A stretch of DNA of 64,000 bases from an uncultured Sutterella sp. GTDB lineage: Bacteria; Pseudomonadota; Gammaproteobacteria; Burkholderiales; Burkholderiaceae_F. The stretch covers positions 1 to 64,000 of the forward strand of contig CAAEPH010000028.1 in NCBI GenBank assembly GCA_900757865.1, given 5' to 3'. A model generated the notes under the pieces. It saw only the letters and a list, made by a program, of their open reading frames with translations, did not search any database and had not been told where the DNA came from. Position numbers and translations under genes: made by a program. Below are positions 28,409 through 37,725 of this stretch, in pieces; the first letter of the stretch is position 1; every line of letters begins with the position of its first letter.

Positions 28409-28611
28409 ATGGAAGACAACACCATCATTACCCTTGAAGTCGCCATGAGCCAAGAGCTCATTGACACGCTCAATCTCGCCGCTCATCGTCGTGGTCAAAC
28501 GTTGAGTGAATTTATGGAAAAAAGCCTCACGGATGCCGCCAAACAAGCCATGGCCGAACCCGCTGTGAGCATCACGGACGATGCTCCCTCAAACGAAGAA
28601 GGAGAAAACTA
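28409..28611 (+). CDS. Small ribbon-helix-helix-like protein
   Basis: 67 residues. The N-terminal half (IITLEVAMSQELIDTLNLAA and RRGQTLSEFMEKSL) has the strand-helix-helix pattern of ribbon-helix-helix DNA-binding proteins. The C-terminal third is acidic and probably disordered. Its TAA is immediately followed by the gpmI ATG, with AGGAG within its last codons, so the two are co-translated. The link to glycolysis is unexplained. It may be a regulator of its own operon. Confidence 0.6.
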
Positions 28612-30162
28612 ATGCCAGCACCTCACAAAGTTCTTCTCATGATTTTGGACGGCTGGGGCATTGGTGCGGGTGACAACGCGGACGTGGTGAGCCACGTGCG
28701 CGATGGAGCGCTCGCTCAACTAACCTCCCGCTACCCTCACGCCACCCTTCGCACCGACGGGGAACGCGTGGGTCTCCCCGAAGGTCAGATGGGTAACTCC
28801 GAAGTGGGCCACATGAATATCGGCGCGGGCCGTGTCGTCTACCAAGACCTCGTCAAGATTAACCGTGCGGTCAAAGACGGCACGTTGGGTGAAAATCCGG
28901 CGATCAAGTCGCTCTTGGAGCATGCCGCCCGCCCTGGCGCAACGCTTCACGTCATGGGGCTATTCTCTGACGGCGGTGTGCACTCGCACCTGAACCATTT
29001 GATGGCCATTTTGCGTTTAGCCAAAGACCGTCACCTCACGAACGTTGCCATTCACGCCTTCATGGACGGGCGCGATACGGATCCCAAGAGTGGGCTGGGC
29101 TTTTTAGCCCAACTGCAAACGGCCATTGACGAAGGGGAGGTCACGGGTTACCTTGCCTCCATGATCGGTCGCTACTGGGCGATGGATCGTGACAAGCGCT
29201 GGGAGCGCGTGAAAAAGGCGTGGGACCTGTTGGTCGAAGGCACGGGCACGCCAACGCTTGACTTTACGGCGTCTTTGAAGGCGAGTTACGACGCGGGCAT
29301 CACCGATGAGTTTGTGGAGCCTCACGTGCTCGACGCGGTCACGGGGCTCAACACCCGTATACGCCCAGAGGACGTGGTGCTTTTCCTCAACTTCCGTAAC
29401 GATCGCGCCAAAGAGCTCACCACGGTACTGACGCAGCACGATATGCCCGAAGCGGGGATGCACCCGGTCGCACCCCTTCACTTTTACTCGATGACGCCTT
29501 ACGACCCCACGTACCACGACGTGAACGTACTTTTTCCTAAAGAGAACGTAACGATGCCTTTGGGCGAAGTGCTCGCGCGTGAGGGGTGTTCACAATTGCG
29601 CATTGCGGAAACGGAAAAGTACTCGCACGTGACGTTTTTCTTTAACGGTGGTCGTGAAACGCCGTTTGAAGGCGAAGATAGGATCCTTGTGCCCTCACCC
29701 AAAGTGGCTACATACGACTTGAAGCCCGAGATGAGTGCCTACGAGGTGACGGATCGACTGTTGGAAGCGATATCCAGCGACAAATACGACTTCGTGTGCC
29801 TCAATTTTGCCAACGGCGACATGGTGGGTCACACGGGGGTGTACGATGCGATTGATCGTGCGGTGCATGTGGTGGACGAATGCGCGGGGCGCTTAATCAA
29901 CGAAGCGCTTGCTCACGGCTGGGACGTGGTGCAAATTGCCGACCACGGCAATGCGGACCATGCGATTAACGCGGACGGCTCGCCCAACACGGCGCATTCG
30001 CTCAATCCGGTGCCCTTGTTGGTGGTCTCCGATCGCGTGGAGAGTGTGAAGGACGGCGTGTTGGCAGACGTCGCCCCCACGGTGTTGACCCTGATGGGGT
30101 TGCCCATCCCGAAAGAAATGACGGGTCAGGTGCTCGTGACCATGAAAGACACCCAGGCTTAA
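28612..30162 (+). CDS. gpmI: 2,3-bisphosphoglycerate-independent phosphoglycerate mutase
   Basis: Interconverts 3- and 2-phosphoglycerate in glycolysis and gluconeogenesis with two manganese ions. 516 residues, the full family length. The phosphorylated serine is S63 in GQMGNSEVGHMNIGAGR. Other motifs are ILDGWG near the start, FMDGRDTDP, NFRNDRAKE and the metal motif IADHGNADHA near the end. The start is fixed by the coupled upstream gene. Confidence 0.97.
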   Translation: MPAPHKVLLMILDGWGIGAGDNADVVSHVRDGALAQLTSRYPHATLRTDGERVGLPEGQMGNSEVGHMNIGAGRVVYQDLVKINRAVKDGTLGENPAIKSLLEHAARPGATLHVMGLFSDGGVHSHLNHLMAILRLAKDRHLTNVAIHAFMDGRDTDPKSGLGFLAQLQTAIDEGEVTGYLASMIGRYWAMDRDKRWERVKKAWDLLVEGTGTPTLDFTASLKASYDAGITDEFVEPHVLDAVTGLNTRIRPEDVVLFLNFRNDRAKELTTVLTQHDMPEAGMHPVAPLHFYSMTPYDPTYHDVNVLFPKENVTMPLGEVLAREGCSQLRIAETEKYSHVTFFFNGGRETPFEGEDRILVPSPKVATYDLKPEMSAYEVTDRLLEAISSDKYDFVCLNFANGDMVGHTGVYDAIDRAVHVVDECAGRLINEALAHGWDVVQIADHGNADHAINADGSPNTAHSLNPVPLLVVSDRVESVKDGVLADVAPTVLTLMGLPIPKEMTGQVLVTMKDTQA

Positions 30163-30631
30163 TAGCCGGCTCGGGGTGGTATCTTGGGTTGTGCCCGTAC
30201 CACCCCAACAGCAAGAACCCACGAAACCCGCACGCAAGGCGTCTATCGAATCTCATCAAGAAGCGAGAAGACGCCTTCGGGTTTTATCGGGATACGCAAC
30301 CCGCTTAACCCCGCCATTTCGTCCGTTGCGAACGCCTGCACCCGGCCTTTGTTCAGGTTGCGATTCCACGTTGCAATAGCGGATAGCGCCACTGAAAAGG
30401 CTGGTGAACGTACACCAAGCCCGAAGCCTGGTGGCGATCGAGCTTACTGACCGCCCTACACTTAGCCTTATCGCTCAAAAGCGCTCGTAAGCGCTCAAAA
30501 GCTCTCGGGCGCCACGAGAAAACTGCCGACAGCTAAATGTACGCCGAATCCCACGCCGACATCCACACCTGAGCCGACGCCCTTCTGAGTCATGTCGTGA
30601 AGCGACTGCCCTTTGGTCTTGTCCTTACACA
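30163..30631. other. Intergenic region after gpmI
   Basis: About 470 bp. A hairpin GGGGTGGTA (30173-30181) / TACCACCCC (30198-30206) follows gpmI without a T run. On the minus strand, about 30500-30630, a short frame reads VGSGVDVGVGFGVHLAVGSF up to a TGA, possibly the end of a lost or small membrane protein. No complete gene was found. Confidence 0.4.
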
Positions 30632-32074
30632 CTATCCCGCGCGTCGTGTCGGCTGTGCCCGGTGGCGGTTGGCTGACTGAAGCGTTTGCGCGAGCGTGAG
30701 GTTTAAGAGCGCCTCATAGCGATCCAAGGTCTCGCTCTCCCCGTGGTAGAGGGCGACCACGCGAGCCACATTAAACTGCGCGGCACGCTCTTTTGTGGAA
30801 TATTGCCAATACGTCTCCCACGCGCCCTCTTTTTCCAGACGCGCTTTCGTAGACGCCTCGAGTTGCGCCCAACTGCTGGGTTGATACTGTCCTCGCCACA
30901 AGCTCTCAATCGCCTCTTCCGTCGCAAAAAGGCCGTCGACCGCCACCGTTGAGGAAGCAAGCGTTGGCGCGTAGCATGCCTCCCCTCGTCCATGCACGCC
31001 CCAGCCCATCACAAAGAGCGCACGACCCCACGGGGCCATGCTCGGGATCTCTTCAGGAAGCACCACCAAAGGCGCCTCCGGGGCACGCGCGAGCATCTCT
31101 TCCAACGTGGCACCGGGCCCCGCTTTCACCACCTCTTCCAAATCCCAGCGACGCAAGAGCTTGGTGAGCGCAACCGATGGCGCACCGCTCACCCAAAGCG
31201 TCACGCCCTTTTGCTTTAAGGCGCGCAACAGCCCTAAAAAGAGCGGTAAGGTCTCAGGCGTCAACGCCGAGGGACAAATCCAAACGGTATCGGGCGCCTC
31301 GTGCGAGACCGTGGCCGTTAGGGTTTCCAAGGCGCTTAAGCGCTCGGCCATGCCAAGCCGGTCGCTCGCGAGCCAACTTGTTGCCGGAAGCCACAGCGTG
31401 GTGCGCGCAATCGCATGGCGCGTCCAGGTTTCGTCTTGGTGCGAAATGACGTATCCCACCCGCGCGAGACACTCGGGGCTTGCGCGATAGTCCGACCCAA
31501 TGCGAAGCCCTGTTTTGATGTCTTTCACCGTGCCAAAGGGCAATTCGTCAATCCAATCTTCACGATCAAAGAGTTCAAACTCAACGAGCGCAGGCGCCAC
31601 TTCACGCAAAAACGTCTGCACCGAGCGGCCCACGTTTTCCGCTTCCCAATCGATGTAGAGCGTCGGAAACCCCTCAGGCGCTCGCTCTTTTTCACCCAAA
31701 AGAAAAATCACTTGCCAGCCTCGAGCCACCAGTGCACGGGCTTCTCGCAAGAGCTCTTGCCCCATGGGGGTGTTAGGAATCGTCAAAGTGGCCATCACCA
31801 AGCGCATGGGGTGAGGCTCAAGCGCATTGATCACGGTTTGATTAAGCAAATGAAACTGGTGATTGTGGCGATTACCAAAGGGGCGACCAATCAGTTTGAG
31901 ACCAATATCCATGCCACCCAAAATGATTTTGGTGCCATACGGACCCTTGATGGCCCGAATCAAAGGTAAGCCAAAGAGACGTCGCGTGTGACTACGATAA
32001 GTCCCTTGTTGCAGAGACTCTGAACGCCATATCCAGCGGGCGATGTTTTTGAACCAAGTGTCGTCGTGTGTCAT
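30632..32074 (-). CDS. Putative GT-B-type glycosyltransferase-like protein
   Basis: 480 residues, no signal peptide. Two Rossmann-like halves are suggested: MRLVMATLTIPNTPMGQELL (about 85-105) with RGWQVIFLLGEKE, and DTVWICPSALTPETLPLFL (about 260-285) with KQKGVTLWVSGAP. This layout resembles GT-B glycosyltransferases, but I cannot name a family or a sugar. The N-terminal 80 residues are basic. It stands alone on the minus strand, with a TAGGGATTTCCCTA palindrome about 160 bp upstream. Confidence 0.45.
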   Translation of the reverse strand: MTHDDTWFKNIARWIWRSESLQQGTYRSHTRRLFGLPLIRAIKGPYGTKIILGGMDIGLKLIGRPFGNRHNHQFHLLNQTVINALEPHPMRLVMATLTIPNTPMGQELLREARALVARGWQVIFLLGEKERAPEGFPTLYIDWEAENVGRSVQTFLREVAPALVEFELFDREDWIDELPFGTVKDIKTGLRIGSDYRASPECLARVGYVISHQDETWTRHAIARTTLWLPATSWLASDRLGMAERLSALETLTATVSHEAPDTVWICPSALTPETLPLFLGLLRALKQKGVTLWVSGAPSVALTKLLRRWDLEEVVKAGPGATLEEMLARAPEAPLVVLPEEIPSMAPWGRALFVMGWGVHGRGEACYAPTLASSTVAVDGLFATEEAIESLWRGQYQPSSWAQLEASTKARLEKEGAWETYWQYSTKERAAQFNVARVVALYHGESETLDRYEALLNLTLAQTLQSANRHRAQPTRRAG

Positions 32075-32231
32075 AACTCGTTTGGGCCCCAGGAGTGATG
32101 AACAAAGGAAGACAAGAAAAGGAAGAAAAGTGACGTGATAATCGTTTTAAGTATGATGTTTTTATTGTAAGCGCTAGTTGCCGTTTTTACCTCACTCAAA
32201 GGTACCAGTCGCCCTAATTCCTTAAGGTTAA

Positions 32232-32245
32232 TAGGGATTTCCCTA
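32232..32245. promoter_or_regulatory. TAGGGATTTCCCTA palindrome
   Basis: Six-base arms TAGGGA/TCCCTA around TT, about 160 bp upstream of the 32074 start. Nearly the same as the site before cysK (2380-2393). Confidence 0.4.
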
Positions 32246-32342
32246 GGCGGTGTTGTCCCTACACGATTTCGCTTACCTTCGCTTCGCTTTGCTTAGACGC
32301 CTGGAGATATGAGAGCGTGCGTGGTGTTTTGCACGTATAGGT

Positions 32343-32363
32343 ATTCTCAAACACGTGAACGGT
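32343..32363. repeat. Copy of the ATTCTCAAACACGTGAACGGT word
   Basis: Identical over 21 bp to 806-826. It lies about 160 bp past the degenerate OrfA-like gene at 32521-32886 and could be the end of the same former element. Confidence 0.5.
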
Positions 32364-32520
32364 CTGGCTCGAAAGCCATGGCCTGCTTCTAGCAAAGCAC
32401 GAGTGTGACAGCTTGACAGATAAGCTTAACAAAGACTGGCTAAACAACGACTGCCCGACTGAACGCTTTGAAAGCAATAACCCGGTCACAAGGCTGGGGG
32501 CTTTTGAAGAACGGTGGGCT

Positions 32521-32886
32521 TTACTCGTTTTTCCCCAAAATCGCCTCAGATTTTTTGGCTAACGTGAGCATCGCTTTGGCTTTGGCTTCGGCCAAGGCCT
32601 TGTCTTTTTTCGCCAGTTCACGAGCATTTTTGGCAATGACGCGGTCCTTTTCAGCGATGGCCTCTTCTATTTTGCCTCTTTTCTCTTGCTCTAAAGCGAC
32701 ATCCTCATCGTTACAGGCCTCGGGATGCGCTTCAAACCAACGGCACCAGTTTTCAACGTCAGCCGCACTATAGCCCTTAGTGTGGCAAAATTCCTTAAAT
32801 TTGGTTTCGCTCCAATAGGTTTTTAAAAAGGTGGCTGTCTAGGCTTCGAGGTACGTAACGTGTGGTGGCAATTTCAGTTGGGTCAT
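32521..32886 (-). pseudogene. OrfA-like transposase subunit, one in-frame stop
   Basis: Starts at ATG 32886 (MTQLKLPPHVTYLEA), meets TAG at 32839-32841, then continues in the same frame for about 105 residues: FLKTYWSETKFKEFCHTKGY, VENWCRWFEAHPEACNDED and a Lys/Glu/Ala coiled coil (ELAKKDKALAEAKAKAML). The coiled coil with KDKALAEA is like the first ORF of IS3-type elements. This is inference. No second transposase ORF follows. Confidence 0.5.
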
Positions 32887-33225
32887 AGGCTTTTTCTCTC
32901 CAAGACAATCCGCCACGCCTTGAGGAAAACCGCGCTCGGACGAATCGTGAAGAGTGTACGATGGGTCCTGCAGCGTGTTACCCATGGGCATGTCGCCTTC
33001 TCATACTAACCGATGAGGCGTCTTTGTGCGAGTGGCCGTCCATTAAGCGATATTAGGCGATAAGTGCACGCAACTAAGCACGTCATCGCGCGCCGAACAG
33101 GTTTCGCTCTTCGCACGGACTCAGGCGTCGCGGTGAGACGCCCACAGGCTCAAGACACTCATCAGCGTTGTCTGCGAAAACAACGCGTGATTCCTTCATT
33201 TTTTTGAAAGTCTATAATATAATTA
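32887..33225. other. Intergenic region before the ATPase gene
   Basis: About 340 bp without a gene. The promoter of the next gene is at its end: TATAAT at 33213-33218. Confidence 0.4.
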
Positions 33226-33240
33226 TGATTTAGTAAATCA
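33226..33240. promoter_or_regulatory. Palindrome TGATTTA-G-TAAATCA after a -10 box
   Basis: Perfect 7-bp arms around one base, eight bases after TATAAT (33213-33218) and just before the ATPase gene. This is the position of a repressor site. Confidence 0.5.
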
Positions 33241-33263
33241 CGATTATATTGCGAGAGTACCCA

Positions 33264-34718
33264 ATGTTCATCGGTCGCGAAACGGAATTAGGCTATCTAG
33301 AAGAGCGCTACACTGATAGTAAAGCTCAACTCATCGTTTTCTATGGCAGACGTCGTATTGGCAAAACCGAAACGCTTCGACAATTCTGCCTTGGCAAACC
33401 GCATGTTTTCTATGCTTGCTCGCAGAGTCCAGATGCCTTGCAGCTTGCGAACTTTTCACAGCGCCTGCTCAAGGAAGACATTCCGGCCAAACGCTACATT
33501 TCCCAGTTTTCCAACTGGGAAGACGCCTTTCGCGCGATAGGCGAGCTCCCGTACGGCAAGCAGAAAAAACTCATTGTCATTGACGAGTTCCGTTACTTAT
33601 GCGAAGGCAACCCCAGCGTGCCTTCACTCCTACAAAACTTGTGAGACAGTGAACTCAAAAATCAAAACGTCATGATCATCCTGTGTGGTAGCTCGATGAG
33701 CTTCATCGAAAAAGAGCTCTTGGCTGAAAAAAATCCCCTATACGGTCGTGCCACAGGGATTTATCGAATGGGCAATATGAGTTTTTACGAGGCAGCTCAG
33801 TTCTTTCCTCATTACACCGACAAAGACAAAGTGCTCGCTTATGCCATCTTAGGCGGGATTCCTCATTATCTCACCCAATTTGATCCCGATCGAAGTCTTG
33901 CGGACAACATCAAACGTGCCATCTTAACCAAAGGCTCGGTGCTCTATAGTGAAGTCGAATTTTTAATGCACCAAGAGCTTCGAGAAACGGCCACGTATAA
34001 CGCCATCCTTTTGGCTATTGCCATGGGCAACACCAAATTGAACGACATTAGCCAAAAAAGCCTCATCGATAACACGGCCAAGACCCATATCTACCTAAAG
34101 AATCTGATGGACTTAGGCTTGGTCGCACGGGAGTTTTCGATTGACACAAAAATCAAAAAACAGGCGAATGCGCGTCACGGCTCGTATCGCTTAACGGATG
34201 CGTTTTTTCGCTTTTGGTACGCTTTCGTTTTTCCCAATCGCTCTGCGCTTGAAGAAGGCGATGTCGACGGTGTCTACGAGCAGCTCATTCACGCTCGTCT
34301 CCCAGCCTTTGCCGCCCCGATTTTTGAAGACGTATGTCTCACGTTCATACAAAAACGTCAGCGCCAACGCGCACTGCCTTTTCGATATGCCTATCTCGGA
34401 CGATGGATGGGAAAGACCACGCTTCGTGATCCCCGCGCCCCCAATGGCTTGCGTTTAGGCGAGACCGAGATTGATCTACTTGCGATCGATAAAGACGAAA
34501 AGGCCTATCTCGTCGGTGAATGCAAATTTAAATCCTCTCCCTTTACGATGAACGAATATCTCGATACCGTCGCCAAACTCACACCGCTCAAAGCAAACGC
34601 TGACTTTTACTATGCTCTCTTTTCGGCAGCGGGTTTCGATCCTCAACTGCAGGCCTTAGCGCAAAATGATCATCGTCTGATGCTCTTTGATTTACCGGAA
34701 ATAGTCCGCATCCGCTAG
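33264..34718 (+). pseudogene. P-loop ATPase (archaeal ATPase type with DUF234-like end), one nonsense codon
   Basis: MFIGRETELGYLEERY, Walker A FYGRRRIGKTETL, Walker B KKLIVIDEFRYL, then TGA at 33642-33644 where the family has a Trp (LLQNL-x-DSELKNQNVMIILC). The frame continues unchanged to 34718 with GSSMSFIEKELLAEKNPLYG, a winged-helix part and a PD-(D/E)xK-like end (LRLGETEIDLLAIDKDEKAY and VGECKFKS). Without the TGA it would be a normal protein of about 484 residues. Such ATPases have unclear cellular roles. Either TGG mutated to TGA or this is a base error; UGA is a normal stop elsewhere in the window. Confidence 0.85.
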
Positions 34719-34867
34719 CGACGATCCTCAAACACCACCTCGCCATTTTTTCGGTGTCTTTTCGGTGTCGATCGTCGAACCTACACGCAGGCACTAAAAA
34801 ACACTAGGCAACGGTGAGTTTGCTTCAAGATGCACGTCACCGTTGCCTCGCCTTCGATTGCCGTTCA

Positions 34868-35100
34868 AGCGTACACCTCCACGTCGTGCTGAAGGACCCA
34901 ACGAAGCACCAACTTCGCAGAACGCTTGTCGTATTTTTGTGCCAAGGCCACAATACGTGGTTCTTTGAGTACCTCACCGTTGGCTAATGGACTCCACGCT
35001 TCAATCACCATCCCATGGGCGCGACTAAAGTCCACCACCTCGCTCCGACGCTAGCCCGGGTGAAATTCGATCTGATTCACCATGCAGTGAAAGTCAAAAA
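34868..35100 (-). pseudogene. Aldo/keto reductase fragment (copy 1)
   Basis: On the minus strand this aligns with 39421-39650 of the intact aldo/keto reductase gene: VNQIEFHPG, then a TAG, VVDFSRAHGMVIEAWSPLAN and VLRWVLQHDV. It has neither start nor end and contains one stop, so it is a dead fragment. Confidence 0.75.
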
Positions 35101-35225
35101 TGGGCGGTTTTTCGTTTTCTCGTCACCCGTTATCCAAAGACAAACTACTTACGTAGCCCGAGGTTTTAAGGTTAGCGTTATGGACAATTTCCCTCATTCT
35201 TGGGAATTCTCAAGAGGAGACTCTT

Positions 35226-37010
35226 ATGCAAAAACCTTTGTGTTGGCTCTTTAGTTTATCGACCTTGATGGTTAATGTGGTTGTGGCTCAAACCGCCGAC
35301 CAAGTCTGCCAAATCGAGGTGATTGGTCACAATGCCCCAATGACCGTTAGTGTGGGTATCAAAAATGGGCAGATTCGTTGGATTGATAGCGCAAAAAACA
35401 TGGAAACCGATAATGTCGGCCGAGTTGCGCTAAAAACCGTCGCCGATCGTATTTTGGCCACGCAATCACTTAACGTAGATATTGTTTCTGGGGCAACCTT
35501 TTCCTCACTAGCCCTGAAAAAATCGGTGACCGATTGTTTGAAGCAGTCAGGATTCGATCCCATTGATTGGAAAAAGGCCAAAATCACCAACACCGATCCC
35601 CTTCACTACCGAGGGGCTGTTGCGATTGTCGGTGGCGGTGGCGCAGGCTTAGCAGCCGCGGTATCTGCTCTTCAAAATGGAGCGACCTCCGTCGTGATTG
35701 TCGAGAAACTAGGGTATTTAGGTGGCAGTACCAACGTTTCGGGTGGTGCGTTCAATGCGGCCGATCCCGATCGACAACATCCTCAAGGCATTGAAGACAG
35801 CCCTGACAAACACTTTGATCAAACGCTCAAAGGCGGACACAACGTTGGTAATCCCGACCTCATTCGTACACTCACGAATAACGCGCTCGACACACTCCAC
35901 TGGCTCGAATCCATGGGGATGACCTTCAGAACCAAAATCGGCACTGCCACTGGGGCGCTCTGGCAACGAAGCCACTATCCAACAGCAACGGCTGGAACGG
36001 GGTACGTTCACACGCTCAAAGCACAACTGGCGAAATATCCTGGGCAAGTCACGATTCTTACTGAAACCCAAGTCACGGATTTAATCGTCAAAGATGGTCG
36101 TATAGTCGGCCTCAAAGCCATGCATCACAAGCAACCAGTGACCGTGCAAGCCAAAGCAGTGGTCCTCGCCACTGGTGGGTTCGGGGCAAATGTTGCTTTG
36201 CGCCAAAAACTCAATACTGGTGTTTGGAAAGAAGCGGTCTTGGATAACCGTATTGGTTCCTCTAACATTGCGCCTGCTGCACAAGGCGATGGGCTCGCCC
36301 TTGCCCAAAAAGCAGGCGCCGACTTAATTGGGCTCTCAGACATCCAACTGCATCCAAATGGAACACCTGGTACAGGGCTCTTTCAAGATGTGGCCACGTC
36401 AGGACGGAACCGCGTTTTTATCAATCTCGAAGGGGACCGCTTCGTCAACGAAGGCGCTGCTCGCGATACACTTTGCAAAGCGATCTTTGCTAACGGTGGC
36501 AAGTATTGGCTTTTAGTCAACCATTTGCGCTATCCAGACCGCAATGTTAAAGACAAATACGGTATTTCGATGAACGACATGCTAAAACTCGGCCGTGTAA
36601 AAGAAGCGGCCACCCTGGATGATGCCGCGAAGACCATGGGAGTCGATGCCAAAAAATTGAAAGCAGCTGTGGCAGAGTATAACCGGGCTGTCCGCCATGA
36701 GGTCCAAAAAGATCGATACGGTTTTGAGTCGAACAACACTGAGGACAAACCGCTCACTGAAGGGCCTTGGTACTTCTGTCAAAAAGTCCCCACCGTGCAT
36801 CACACCATGGGTGGCGTGCGAATCGACAACAGAGCGCAAGCGCTCAATGCCCAAGGCAAAGCAGTCAACGGACTTTTTGCGGCTGGGGAAGTCACTGGCG
36901 GGATTCATGGAGCAAACCGCCTCGGTGGTAATGCTATTGCCGACATCATGACCTTTGGTCGAATCGCTGGTCGTAGTGCAGCAACATACGCCAAAGCTCA
37001 ACACTACTAA
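35226..37010 (+). CDS. Exported fumarate-reductase-like flavoprotein (FMN + FAD)
   Basis: 594 residues. The signal peptide (LCWLFSLSTLMVNVVVAQ) suggests export. The N-terminal FMN-binding domain has SGATFSS, with T91 the expected site of covalent FMN. The FAD domain begins AVAIVGGGGAGLAAA (131-145), with the later STNVSGGAFNAA, HTMGGVRID and GEVTGGIHGANRLGGNA typical of the flavocytochrome c/fumarate reductase family. There are no heme motifs, so electrons must come from another carrier. Related proteins reduce fumarate, urocanate or other enoates as electron acceptors; the substrate is unknown. AGGAG precedes ATG 35226. It lies between two aldo/keto reductase fragments. Confidence 0.9.
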   Translation: MQKPLCWLFSLSTLMVNVVVAQTADQVCQIEVIGHNAPMTVSVGIKNGQIRWIDSAKNMETDNVGRVALKTVADRILATQSLNVDIVSGATFSSLALKKSVTDCLKQSGFDPIDWKKAKITNTDPLHYRGAVAIVGGGGAGLAAAVSALQNGATSVVIVEKLGYLGGSTNVSGGAFNAADPDRQHPQGIEDSPDKHFDQTLKGGHNVGNPDLIRTLTNNALDTLHWLESMGMTFRTKIGTATGALWQRSHYPTATAGTGYVHTLKAQLAKYPGQVTILTETQVTDLIVKDGRIVGLKAMHHKQPVTVQAKAVVLATGGFGANVALRQKLNTGVWKEAVLDNRIGSSNIAPAAQGDGLALAQKAGADLIGLSDIQLHPNGTPGTGLFQDVATSGRNRVFINLEGDRFVNEGAARDTLCKAIFANGGKYWLLVNHLRYPDRNVKDKYGISMNDMLKLGRVKEAATLDDAAKTMGVDAKKLKAAVAEYNRAVRHEVQKDRYGFESNNTEDKPLTEGPWYFCQKVPTVHHTMGGVRIDNRAQALNAQGKAVNGLFAAGEVTGGIHGANRLGGNAIADIMTFGRIAGRSAATYAKAQHY

Positions 37011-37251
37011 AGCTCAACACTACTAAAACTCAACAGTCATCAACTCTCAGCCGTGTTTTTAACGCGCTGAGGGTTGATTTTTCGCCAATACATCATTGGA
37101 CACGAATCGGCAATAAGGTTCTAAACAAAATCTCCAACAGCTAAATATGGAGGACATTTCTTGCACACGTTAACGGTCACCACCCCTTCCACAACGCAAC
37201 GTGTTCATTCTTGGTTCCTAGGCTGTGCCATGAGGCGTCCACAAATAAAAA

Positions 37252-37294
37252 GCGAGACCACCCAGGCTTTGACGTTTAGCCCCGATGGTCTCGC
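37252..37294 (-). terminator. Terminator copy of the aldo/keto reductase unit
   Basis: GCGAGACCA (37252-37260) with TGGTCTCGC (37286-37294), preceded on the plus strand by A-rich sequence. A near-identical one is at 39196-39238 after the intact gene. Confidence 0.8.
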
Positions 37295-37333
37295 TACAAA
37301 CGTTGCTTTGCTTTTTAGCGCCCGTGCAACGAC

Positions 37334-37640
37334 TTAGAAATCGTTCGTGTCGGGATCAAGCCCCGTGAACGCAAAGTTGTCGATGCCATCGATCACGGCC
37401 ATATCCTCAGCGCTCAAGGCAAAATCAAAGAGCTCGGTGTTTTCCACCATACAGCTTTCCGTGACCGCCTTGGTGAGCACCACCACATCGTGCTGGAGCA
37501 CCCAACGGAGCACCACCTGCGCAGGACGCTTGCCGTATTTCTGTGCCAAGGTCACAATACGCGGCTCGTTGAGTACCTCACCCTTGCCTCACGGAGTCCA
37601 GGCTTCCAGCGTTATGCCGTGGGCGGTACGGGAGAAAAAC
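37334..37640 (-). pseudogene. Aldo/keto reductase fragment (copy 2, C-terminus)
   Basis: The last about 70 codons (ALAQKYGKRPAQVVLRWVLQ-like, here TLAQKYGKRPAQVVLRWVL to FTGLDPDTNDF) are nearly identical to the intact gene at 39279. Upstream, 37560-37640 still resembles it but with frame loss. It has its own copy of the terminator. Confidence 0.75.
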
Positions 37641-37725
37641 TCTGTCAGGGTGACGGTGGCAAAGGCTAAAACCGCAGATCAGGTGCGAGTCAGGTGAAGG
37701 CTAAACGCGGACCAAGAGGTGTTTA

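Noticed and set aside
33642..33644. UGA read as tryptophan (recoding)
   Set aside because: TGA ends many intact genes in the window (for example exbD); a point mutation or base error is simpler.
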